This document shows positions 1-7,457 of a DNA stretch of 64,000 nucleotides, piece after piece. Where the stretch lies: positions 1-64,000 of the forward strand of contig NZ_BAABHD010000005.1 of assembly GCF_039541915.1 (NCBI RefSeq), read 5' to 3'. The notes under the pieces were generated by a model. The model made no database searches, was not told the DNA's origin, and saw only the letters and a list, made by a program, of their open reading frames with translations. Both the position numbers and the translations under genes were made by a program. Every line of letters starts with the position of its first letter. The first letter of the stretch is position 1. This DNA is from Nibrella saemangeumensis (lineage in GTDB: Bacteria; Bacteroidota; Bacteroidia; Cytophagales; Spirosomataceae).

Positions 1-279
1 CGGTTCTATTTCCAGAGCCTGTTTGGCAATGATGCGTTTTAATCGTTCATTTTCCTCTTCTAGGGCTCGAAGCTGAGGCTCCACTCGGGGATAGGAATCC
101 CGCAAACCCGCAGCGGCGGCCGCTTCCTTACCCTTGTTCAAATAGCGGTTTCGCCACTTTCGCAAGAGAGAAGGGGATAAATTATACTTGCGGCAAATCT
201 CGGAGTGCCCATCGCGCAGGGACTCCTGAACGATAGAGTAGCGGTCTTCGGGGCTGAATGTTCGTCTAGTTTTGCTCAT
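1..279 (-). CDS. IS3-family transposase OrfA (partial, cut by window start)
   Basis: The first 93 codons of an IS3/IS911-type OrfA, running off the left edge. The ATG is at 279. An N-terminal helix-turn-helix (about residues 8-45, including SLRDGHSEICRKYNLS and LLRKWRNRY) should bind the IS ends. A leucine-zipper-like helix begins near residue 70 (LRALEEENERLKRIIAKQ) and would mediate OrfA multimerisation. In IS3 elements OrfB (the DDE catalytic subunit) follows, usually by -1 frameshifting; it would lie outside this window. The gene reads away from the neighbouring susD, so the IS left end lies between them. Family assignment is firm; the IS group is not determined. Confidence 0.88.
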   Translation of the reverse strand, partial: MSKTRRTFSPEDRYSIVQESLRDGHSEICRKYNLSPSLLRKWRNRYLNKGKEAAAAAGLRDSYPRVEPQLRALEEENERLKRIIAKQALEIEP

Positions 280-321
280 TGTTCCTGAAGTTAAAAGGAC
301 TTAATTGTTTTTACAATTTTG

Positions 322-346
322 TCCAACTCTTCAGGGGGCTAAGACA
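322..346 (-). mobile_element. Probable terminal inverted repeat (left end) of the IS3-type element
   Basis: Read on the minus strand, the sequence upstream of orfA begins TGTCTTAGCCCCCTGAAGAG and continues into TTGGACA. This TG start and C-rich stretch is typical of IS3-family ends. The other inverted repeat is outside the window, so the exact boundary and target duplication cannot be confirmed. The end falls within a few bases of the susD stop codon at 348-350. Confidence 0.45.
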
Positions 347-347
347 C

Positions 348-1853
348 TTACTGCCGCTTATCCCACCAGACACGGCTCAGGTACGTATCGCCGTTGGAAA
401 ACCGGGATGTGGCCTCCTGGTAGTTGGCAGCATTGCGAATTCGCTCGGTACTGGAGTATACGCCCCGGCGCGGGATCTGCCCATTCGTTGTGCCCGGATT
501 GGGACCGGGTTTGAGTTTTGGGTAACCGGTTCGTCGCCATTCGGCATAAGCCTCGTAGTGCCGCATGAACAGGCTGAGCCACTTCTGCGTCATGATCTGC
601 TCCAGCTGCTGCTCCTCCGTGCCCGCCAGTTTTCCTTCACGGCCAATGTATTCAGCAATATCGGCCTCCGCTATTGAGTAAGGCTGAAGCTGCATGGTAG
701 CCCGGATACCAGCCTGGTAAAACCCTTCGGCCTGCGCCGGTGTTAAGCCGCCCCACCCCAGCAGGGCAGCTTCGGCCTTAAAAAACGCCATATCCGAAAA
801 AGTCAGGAAGTAATAGGGAAAGGTGGCCTTCCGGTCGTTGAAAACGGTGTTGTTGGCATAGGAGTAATCATCCCGGTTAATAATGACGTTATTCCCCAAT
901 GCTACGCCTAATCCACGATAAATGGGCTTCCCTGCTTTTTTGGAATTTTCCGTAGGTTCAGCAATGCGTGGTAGGCGGGGGTCCTTTTTGTCCTGTAATA
1001 CGTCAACCAAGGTATTAGCGAGTTGGTTGAGTTCCTTACTGCTGTTATACCCTCCGATGATAGGATGATACCCAAACGGATTACCATCCTGCGTAACGGT
1101 GGGCATGGCGGCATTGTCCGCATTGCTCTCAATGATGGGTCCGCGCAGAGCCTCCTCCACCGTTTTTCGGGCCAGGGCGGGGTCCGCAAACCGGATGCGC
1201 ATACCCATCCTGAGTTTAAGGGCATTGCCAAACTTACGCCATTTAGCCACATCTCCTTTGTAGACGAAATCCGCATTGCCGTAGGAGACATCATTGGCAT
1301 TTAACTGACCTATGGCAGCGTCCAGGTCCGCGATCAGCGCTTTATAAATATCTTCCTGCTTGTCATACTTAGGTAGCAAAGCCAGGTTGTCGTCCTGCAA
1401 ACCCGCCTGCGTGTAGGGTATATCGCCCCAGAAGTCGGTCATCCGCTGCCAGTAGAAGATCTCCAGTATTTTGGCGATGGCCAGTTTCGTGCGTCCGTTG
1501 GGTAATGTCTCCTGCCCCTTCAAGAGCTGATTGCGGATCTGGGCCAGGTTTTTGATAAGCTCATAATGGGTGGCCCAGTTACCGGTCTCATACAGATCCC
1601 GGTCTTCCAGGTACTGCGAGGGGGCCGACAGTGAGCCACTAGCCCAGTGTTGCATCCAGGACCCAACCTGCCACCAGTTTTGCCCCTCCGCCAGTAAGCC
1701 ACTCAACTGCGACTGTGAGAGGATGTATTCGGCCGGCACATTACGGGGAGCCGTAGGCGATGTATTGATCTCTTCAAAATTGTTGGTGCAGGCTGTTATG
1801 GACCAAAACAGCCCGGCTACCGGCAACCATTGTTTTATAGTCAGACGTTTCAT
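348..1853 (-). CDS. SusD/RagB-family outer-membrane lipoprotein
   Basis: A 501-residue SusD-like lipoprotein. The N-terminus has a signal peptide with lipobox (SITAC, Cys22), so the mature protein is tethered to the outer membrane. The body carries the helical, TPR-rich SusD features and a C-terminal segment (RRTGYPKLKPG, then YPxxEx-type and WWDKRQ ending) typical of SusD-like group 2. SusD proteins cap the paired SusC transporter and bind the incoming oligosaccharide or peptide. The gene lies 23 bp downstream of susC on the same strand, so the two are cotranscribed. No enzyme gene accompanies them in the window, so the substrate is unknown. Its stop codon sits right beside an IS end; the coding region looks complete. 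Confidence 0.93.
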   Translation of the reverse strand: MKRLTIKQWLPVAGLFWSITACTNNFEEINTSPTAPRNVPAEYILSQSQLSGLLAEGQNWWQVGSWMQHWASGSLSAPSQYLEDRDLYETGNWATHYELIKNLAQIRNQLLKGQETLPNGRTKLAIAKILEIFYWQRMTDFWGDIPYTQAGLQDDNLALLPKYDKQEDIYKALIADLDAAIGQLNANDVSYGNADFVYKGDVAKWRKFGNALKLRMGMRIRFADPALARKTVEEALRGPIIESNADNAAMPTVTQDGNPFGYHPIIGGYNSSKELNQLANTLVDVLQDKKDPRLPRIAEPTENSKKAGKPIYRGLGVALGNNVIINRDDYSYANNTVFNDRKATFPYYFLTFSDMAFFKAEAALLGWGGLTPAQAEGFYQAGIRATMQLQPYSIAEADIAEYIGREGKLAGTEEQQLEQIMTQKWLSLFMRHYEAYAEWRRTGYPKLKPGPNPGTTNGQIPRRGVYSSTERIRNAANYQEATSRFSNGDTYLSRVWWDKRQ

Positions 1854-1876
1854 AAGGTTATGGCTTGAAGGTCAGG

Positions 1877-4800
1877 TTAAAAATTGAGGTTTAAGTCAAC
1901 ACCAAGGGTCCGCAGCAAGGGTAACGAATGTTGTTCCATACCCATCGTACCCGAGTTCACATTGATTGACGAGTTTTCGGGTGAAAAGCCGTCGGTATGC
2001 CGCTCCAGATAGCCCAAGTTGCGGCCGTACACAGAAATGACGGCCCCTTTCAGGATTTTGTTGTTTTTGAGCAGGCCACCCGGAAGCTGGTAAGCCAGCC
2101 GGACTTCCCGAATGGCAATGTAGCTGGCATTGTAGAGAAACTCTTCGGCAACCGCGAATCCCTTATCTGAAGCAACCCGGTTCCAGTAGGCCTGCGCCGT
2201 AACCGGAATGTTGTTCGGCTCGTTGGTGCTGACCCACTGATTACCTTCCCGCCGGGCTTTTACGCCGGGCACCACCAACCCACCTTCCCGGCCTTCCAGT
2301 GTGCGTTTGGAGGTACCGTAGGCAGCCTCCTGAACCCTTCCCTGCGAGAAGATCTGTCCTCCGCGTCGAATGTCGATTAGCGTACTCAGCGACAGTCCTT
2401 TGTAAGAAAAGTTATTGGTCAACCCACCGATCCATTTCGGCGCGGCATTACCGATGGCCAGCGTACCAATGCTTTGAACAATAGGTAAGCCTTTATCGTC
2501 GATCAGCCGGTTTCCGTTCTGGTCTTTCAACCAGGCATAATCGGCCGCTTTCAACTGCCCATAGGGCTCTCCCGGCGCGGCCACAACCCGGATATTCCGG
2601 TCAGACCCGACTACGATTTCGTTCACCCCATCGATAAGCTCCAGCACTTTATTGCGGTTGGCCGAGAAGTTAAAGGCAACATCCCAACCGAATCCATTCG
2701 CCACTTTCACCGGCGAGCCGGCAAGCAGGAATTCAACGCCTTTATTTTCAATTCGACCGGCATTTGTCAGCTTGTTGCGGTAACCGGTAGATTCGGAGAT
2801 AACAATGGGCAGAATCTGGTTGCTCGTAACAGAATAGTAGTATGTAAAGTCGAGACTGAGCCGGTTCTTGAAAAATCGTAATTCGGCGCCGGCCTCATAA
2901 GACGTTTTCAACTCGTTCTTGAGGTTGGGGTCCACAATGGTGTTGGTATAACCCGCCAGCGGCTGCCCCAGAAAGGTATTGGAATTTAAACTGTAATAAC
3001 CGGTAGTTGAATACGGATCACCCGAGCGGCCGGCCTGTGCGTAGGAAGCCCGCAGTTTAAAAAAATCCAGCGCCGGTACCCGCAGGTTAATGGCGTCTGA
3101 TACCGCCCAGCTTACCCCCACAGACGGGTAAAAGTACGAGCTGTTGGAGATCGGAAGCGTGGAGGACCAGTCATTACGGGCCGACAAATCGAGGAAAAGG
3201 TAATTTCTGAACCCCAGGCTCGTCTGAGCGTACAGCGAGTTAATGACGGATTCGGCGACCCCCAGCCTGGGAGTATTCAGCACCGTTCGGCCCACAGCAT
3301 AAAGCCCCGGGATGCTGAGCTGAGAGCCAAAGTTGCCCGTGATGCGGTAGCGGTTACTCAGGTGGTTGCCTCCGAAGTTTGCGTTAAGCGAAAAATCGCC
3401 AAACTCCCGGTTGATCATCAGCAGCGCATCGATGTTCACCGTTTTGTTGTATTCAAAATTCTCGAATACTTCACCGGTCTGGGAGGTACGGGTACCGACT
3501 GCTTTCCAGCCAAACTGCCGTTCGTAGTAGAAATCAGTACCGTAGCGTAGTTGCGCGTTTATCCCTTTAGTCAGTTCATAATTGAGCTTGGCATAAGCGA
3601 TAATGCGGTCACGGGTATCTTCGTTATGCGTATTGTTGATCGTCCAGAACGGGTTGGAGGTAACCGAATTACTTTCAAAGATCTTTTCTCCGCCGACAAA
3701 GAACCCATTACCCCCCAGGTCCCGCGCCAGCCTGATGTCCTTGGCGTTGTACTCGTACCGACGCAGGCCATCCATGCTCAGGCTGCGGGGAACGTACAGA
3801 AAACGGTACACCGGATTCATACCGTCATCACCCACGTAGGGACGGTTATTTACAAATTGATTGATGTAATTAACTTTAGTGTCCAGGTTCAACCCCTTCG
3901 CAATATCCGTCGAAAGCCTTACCGTTACCGAGTTTCGGTTCAGACGGTTGGTAGGTACAAAGCCCTGATTGGTCAGATTTGACAACGAGAAATAATAATT
4001 GATCCGTTCTCCGCCCCCATCCACACTGACGGTGTTGACCGCCTGTTTTTCGGGTTGAAAAAAAGCTTTATAAGGGTCTTCAACGGGTGAATACCGAACC
4101 GTATCACCCCACATATCTTCTACCTGCTGCCCCTCCATCCGCGGCCCCCAGCTCCCCCGGGTCGTTGGATTCCTGCCCGCGCTTAACTTAGGGATACCAC
4201 CGGTCAGAGCAGGCGTGTACGGAACCACCTGACCATTGGCTTGCCGGTAAAAGGTAAACAGTCCATTATAACCCTGTCCATATTCGTTCTGGTAATCCGG
4301 TTTTACCAGGGCATTGCCGACGGAGTAGCTGCCGCTGTACTGGATCGACGGTTTTCGATTGCGCCGGCCGGATTTGGTGGTAATAATGATAACGCCATTG
4401 GCTCCCAACTGCCCGTATAGGGCCGCACCGTTAGGGCCCTTCAGAATCGTCATTGACTCAATATCGTTGGGGTTAATATTTGAGATACCATCTCCTCCGT
4501 CAAGCCCACTCTGCAACTGGAATGAGCCGATGGCCCGCCGGTTCGAGTTGTCGATGGGCACTCCGTCAATGACATACAGGGGCTGCGAGTTACCCGAGAG
4601 GGAGGAGTTACCCCGGATGATGATGCGTGAGGAGCCCGACATACCTCCCGCCGAGGACGTAACCTGAACCCCGGCTACTTTGCCCGACAGGGCCGTGGCC
4701 ATATTGGCCTCGCGGGATCCGACCAGATCGGTACCTTTAATTTCACCGGCAGCATACGTTAACGCCCGCTTCTCCCGCTGGATACCTAATGCGGTGACCA

Positions 4801-5284
4801 CTACCTCGTTGAGCGTTTGATCGCCAGGTCGTAACTGAACGTTAATGGCACTTTGATTGCCTACGACAATCTCCTGCCTGTCGTAGCCGACAAAGCTAAA
4901 AACCAGGATGCTGTTGGCATCAACCACGCTGAGCCGGTAATCTCCCTGTGCGTCGGTAGTCGTTCCCCGGTTTAATCCTTTTAAAGCAATGCTAACGCCA
5001 GGCATTCCGTCACCCTTGTCATCGGTCACCCGGCCCGTCACAACTCTTTCCTGAGCGTTGGGATCAGAAACGGGTTCGCCAACTGGCTTCATTACGGGGT
5101 CCTTTTGAGCGGCCATAGCAATCCGGCTGTACGCCACCTCGCTATGTCGCTGATTCAGTCGTTCCTGGCCGGACTGGCCTTGTGCCGGCACAACACCGGA
5201 CACCCAAACGAGCAATCCCGGAGAAAAGCACGTGATCCGCCATAAAAAGCGGGCAATACCATGAGACTTGTAGACCTTATTCAT
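1877..5284 (-). CDS. SusC/RagA-family TonB-linked outer-membrane transporter
   Basis: About 1135 residues. I place the start at the ATG at 5284 because a signal-like segment follows it (FSPGLLVWVSGVVPAQGQ); the open frame extends 35 codons further upstream but adds a non-signal-like stretch. Domains in order: carboxypeptidase-regulatory-like beta-sandwich (about residues 81-160, VTGRVTDDKGDGMPGVSIAL), TonB-box/plug entry (LNEVVVTALG, about 163-172), plug with the VIDGVPI signature, then a C-terminal beta-barrel ending in Leu-Asn-Phe. It imports a glycan or peptide bound by the downstream SusD partner, powered by TonB-ExbBD. The 5' leader contains a short GGCCG/CGGCC hairpin at 5359-5372. Substrate unknown. 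Confidence 0.95.
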   Translation of the reverse strand: MNKVYKSHGIARFLWRITCFSPGLLVWVSGVVPAQGQSGQERLNQRHSEVAYSRIAMAAQKDPVMKPVGEPVSDPNAQERVVTGRVTDDKGDGMPGVSIALKGLNRGTTTDAQGDYRLSVVDANSILVFSFVGYDRQEIVVGNQSAINVQLRPGDQTLNEVVVTALGIQREKRALTYAAGEIKGTDLVGSREANMATALSGKVAGVQVTSSAGGMSGSSRIIIRGNSSLSGNSQPLYVIDGVPIDNSNRRAIGSFQLQSGLDGGDGISNINPNDIESMTILKGPNGAALYGQLGANGVIIITTKSGRRNRKPSIQYSGSYSVGNALVKPDYQNEYGQGYNGLFTFYRQANGQVVPYTPALTGGIPKLSAGRNPTTRGSWGPRMEGQQVEDMWGDTVRYSPVEDPYKAFFQPEKQAVNTVSVDGGGERINYYFSLSNLTNQGFVPTNRLNRNSVTVRLSTDIAKGLNLDTKVNYINQFVNNRPYVGDDGMNPVYRFLYVPRSLSMDGLRRYEYNAKDIRLARDLGGNGFFVGGEKIFESNSVTSNPFWTINNTHNEDTRDRIIAYAKLNYELTKGINAQLRYGTDFYYERQFGWKAVGTRTSQTGEVFENFEYNKTVNIDALLMINREFGDFSLNANFGGNHLSNRYRITGNFGSQLSIPGLYAVGRTVLNTPRLGVAESVINSLYAQTSLGFRNYLFLDLSARNDWSSTLPISNSSYFYPSVGVSWAVSDAINLRVPALDFFKLRASYAQAGRSGDPYSTTGYYSLNSNTFLGQPLAGYTNTIVDPNLKNELKTSYEAGAELRFFKNRLSLDFTYYYSVTSNQILPIVISESTGYRNKLTNAGRIENKGVEFLLAGSPVKVANGFGWDVAFNFSANRNKVLELIDGVNEIVVGSDRNIRVVAAPGEPYGQLKAADYAWLKDQNGNRLIDDKGLPIVQSIGTLAIGNAAPKWIGGLTNNFSYKGLSLSTLIDIRRGGQIFSQGRVQEAAYGTSKRTLEGREGGLVVPGVKARREGNQWVSTNEPNNIPVTAQAYWNRVASDKGFAVAEEFLYNASYIAIREVRLAYQLPGGLLKNNKILKGAVISVYGRNLGYLERHTDGFSPENSSINVNSGTMGMEQHSLPLLRTLGVDLNLNF

Positions 5285-5710
5285 ATTGGAAGTTGTAAAA
5301 TGTGGAAAATGAGAAGTTCTGCTACTTTTCAGGTAGTGCTGGCAGGAGGCATTCCTGGGGCCGCAAGCGGCCTGACGTTTTTGAGGCAAGATTGTCTTTT
5401 GTGCATACTGGCTGTGGAGTAAGGGGCGGTGAAGCTAAATTAACAAACGGTTTGATGTTAGGGCGTACGCAACAGAAATAATTTAACAGTGACAATTTAT
5501 TCCCCTAATACGCTATAAACAGATCTTGTAAAACGCCTGAACGCGCTACGAACAAGCCCATTAAAAATAAAAAAGACTTCGCCGGTGAAAGCGAAGTCTT
5601 TTTTATTTTATGCTATCTTTCTGTATCTGCAACGGTGTCAACGCACTACGCGTAATGAAGGGCAGGATATAATCCCGGTAAAATTCAGTGGAGGCCTTAA
5701 AGGAGATAGT
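5285..5710. other. Divergent intergenic region
   Basis: A 426-bp space between susC (leftward) and the T9SS protein gene (rightward). It holds the long susC leader with a short GC hairpin at 5359-5372, an AT-rich stretch about 5430-5520 where both promoters may lie, and the perfect hairpin described separately at 5564-5609. I see no coding region. No convincing Bacteroidota -33/-7 pair could be picked by eye. Confidence 0.6.
5564..5609. terminator. Perfect 19-bp hairpin with A/T flanks (terminator-like) in a divergent intergenic region
   Basis: Arms 5564-5582 and 5591-5609 are fully complementary with an 8-nt loop. The core is GACTTCGC/GCGAAGTC flanked by A-runs on the left and T-runs on the right, so it looks like a bidirectional intrinsic terminator. 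It lies upstream of both flanking genes rather than downstream of either, so it may end a small unseen transcript or act as an attenuator for the gene at 5711. Confidence 0.6.
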
Positions 5711-7447
5711 ATGCCAAAATTATTTACGCTCATCTGGCTACTGTTACTGCCCGCGACGCTGGCCTATGGTCAGGCAACTTGCGGAAATATCGGGTTTGAA
5801 AATGGCTCCCTGAGCGGCTGGGTGCTGACCAACGGGCAGGTGGCAGACGTAGGGGTCCAAACCTTCTTTCAGAGCGAAGCAACCGGCATTTTTGAGAATG
5901 GCCACCTGCTAACCCAAACCAGCGACGGCAACGATCCGAAAATTACCGGTGAGCCCATACCCATGGTGCCACCCGGCAGCAACTACGCCATCCGCATCGG
6001 TAACGTGACCCGTGGCTCCCGCTTCGACCGGATTAAAACCTCCTTTGTGGTAACGGCCGACAACACCCTGTTCCAGTACCAGTTTGCCGTTATTCTGCAA
6101 AATCCCAATCATCAGCTCCATCAGCAGCCCGGTTTTAGCATTAAGGTGAGCAGCCAGAGTGGAACCATAGCCTCGTGCAGCTTTTATGAAGTAAAAGCGA
6201 CCGGCATCATTACCGGGTTTCAAGCGCAGGGCGATATGCGTTACCGCAACTGGACCACCGGGGCCGTTGACCTCCGCAATTACATCGGCCAGACCGTTAC
6301 CGTGGAAGTAACCGCCAACGGCTGTACGGAACGTCGCCACTTCGGCTACGCCTACTTTGACGCGCAATGCCTGAAATCGGAGATAAAGCAGGACCTGTTC
6401 TGCCCGGCCTACGACCAGAACATGCGGCTAAGAGCCCCCGAAGGCTTTGCCTCCTACGTATGGAGTAACGGCGCCACCACGCCGACAATCAGCATCAAAC
6501 CGAAACAGGGTGACCGCTACTGGGTAAAGGTAAAGCCTTTTTCCAGCCTGAATGAGAGTTGTGAATATCAACTGGACCATGTCATCAATTTTGATGTTCC
6601 CGGTGAGCCGCCCCACCAGACGGTTTCCATTTGCGAGGGGGATGGCTATACTATCGGCGATTCGACCTACCGCAAAGCCGGAACCTATCTGAGCCGCATC
6701 AAACGAGGGCCAAGCGTGTGCGACAGCCTGGTGCGCACAACACTCACCGTTAAGCCATTGCCCCGGAGCGCCCACAACAAAACCATCTGCGAGGGCGAAA
6801 GCTACACCGTTGGCACGGCCGTTTACAGGGCGACCGGCACCTACGATACCCGGCTTAGCCGTACGTCTCCGCTTTGCGACAGCATCGTGACAGTGCGACT
6901 AACGGTGCGTAAGGTGGATCTGATCCTTACCGAAGATCAGTATGTACGGCCCGGCGACAGCATTCAGCTCAAAGCCGTGGCCCTCCCCACGGGTACCTAC
7001 CAGTACAACTGGCTTTCTCCGCAGGGACTCTCCTGTCCCACCTGCCCTGTTACCTGGGCTAAACCGGACGAGACCACCCGCTACACCCTGACGGCAACCG
7101 ACACCGAACTGAACTGTCAGCATACAGCCTCGGTGCTGATCAAAGTCGGAATTTGTATGGTTTTTACCCCAAATGCCTTTTCCCCCAACGACGATGGGGT
7201 AAATGACGTTTTCTACATAATCGGCTCGCCATGTATCCGCCAGATTAAGGACTTTGTCATCTACGACCGGTGGGGTGAGGTAGTTTTCCGGCGGCAGAAC
7301 TTCCCGGCCTCCGAACCCGGCTATGGGTGGAATGGGACCTACCTCGGGTTACAATCCGGCGCAGGCTCCTACCCGTTCAGGCTGGAAGCTGAGTATGAGA
7401 ACGGACGCATAAGCAGGCATCAGGGATCTGTGCTGCTGATCCGGTAA
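5711..7447 (+). CDS. Secreted protein with T9SS type B (CHU_C, gliding-associated) C-terminal sorting domain
   Basis: 578 residues. The ATG at 5711 is chosen because it is followed by a clean signal peptide (LFTLIWLLLLPATLAYGQA) and preceded by AGGAGATAGT, a rare good Shine-Dalgarno match in this window. After the signal come a beta-rich region with paired cysteines, two similar repeats with the pattern VSICEGDGYTIGDSTYRKAG / KTICEGESYTVGTAVYRATG, a PKD-like stretch, and a C-terminal domain at about 482-578 starting FTPNAFSPNDDGVND. That last signature marks the gliding-motility-associated C-terminal domain, a type B signal for type IX secretion. Likely surface-bound or secreted adhesin-like protein; ligand unknown. 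Convergent with the metalloprotease gene, 10 bp away. Confidence 0.88.
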   Translation: MPKLFTLIWLLLLPATLAYGQATCGNIGFENGSLSGWVLTNGQVADVGVQTFFQSEATGIFENGHLLTQTSDGNDPKITGEPIPMVPPGSNYAIRIGNVTRGSRFDRIKTSFVVTADNTLFQYQFAVILQNPNHQLHQQPGFSIKVSSQSGTIASCSFYEVKATGIITGFQAQGDMRYRNWTTGAVDLRNYIGQTVTVEVTANGCTERRHFGYAYFDAQCLKSEIKQDLFCPAYDQNMRLRAPEGFASYVWSNGATTPTISIKPKQGDRYWVKVKPFSSLNESCEYQLDHVINFDVPGEPPHQTVSICEGDGYTIGDSTYRKAGTYLSRIKRGPSVCDSLVRTTLTVKPLPRSAHNKTICEGESYTVGTAVYRATGTYDTRLSRTSPLCDSIVTVRLTVRKVDLILTEDQYVRPGDSIQLKAVALPTGTYQYNWLSPQGLSCPTCPVTWAKPDETTRYTLTATDTELNCQHTASVLIKVGICMVFTPNAFSPNDDGVNDVFYIIGSPCIRQIKDFVIYDRWGEVVFRRQNFPASEPGYGWNGTYLGLQSGAGSYPFRLEAEYENGRISRHQGSVLLIR

Positions 7448-7457
7448 CCGCGACCGC

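Noticed and set aside
5585..5710. Upstream extension of the T9SS gene beginning with GTG inside the hairpin
   Set aside because: The ATG at 5711 has a Shine-Dalgarno and directly starts a signal peptide; the extension would bury it.
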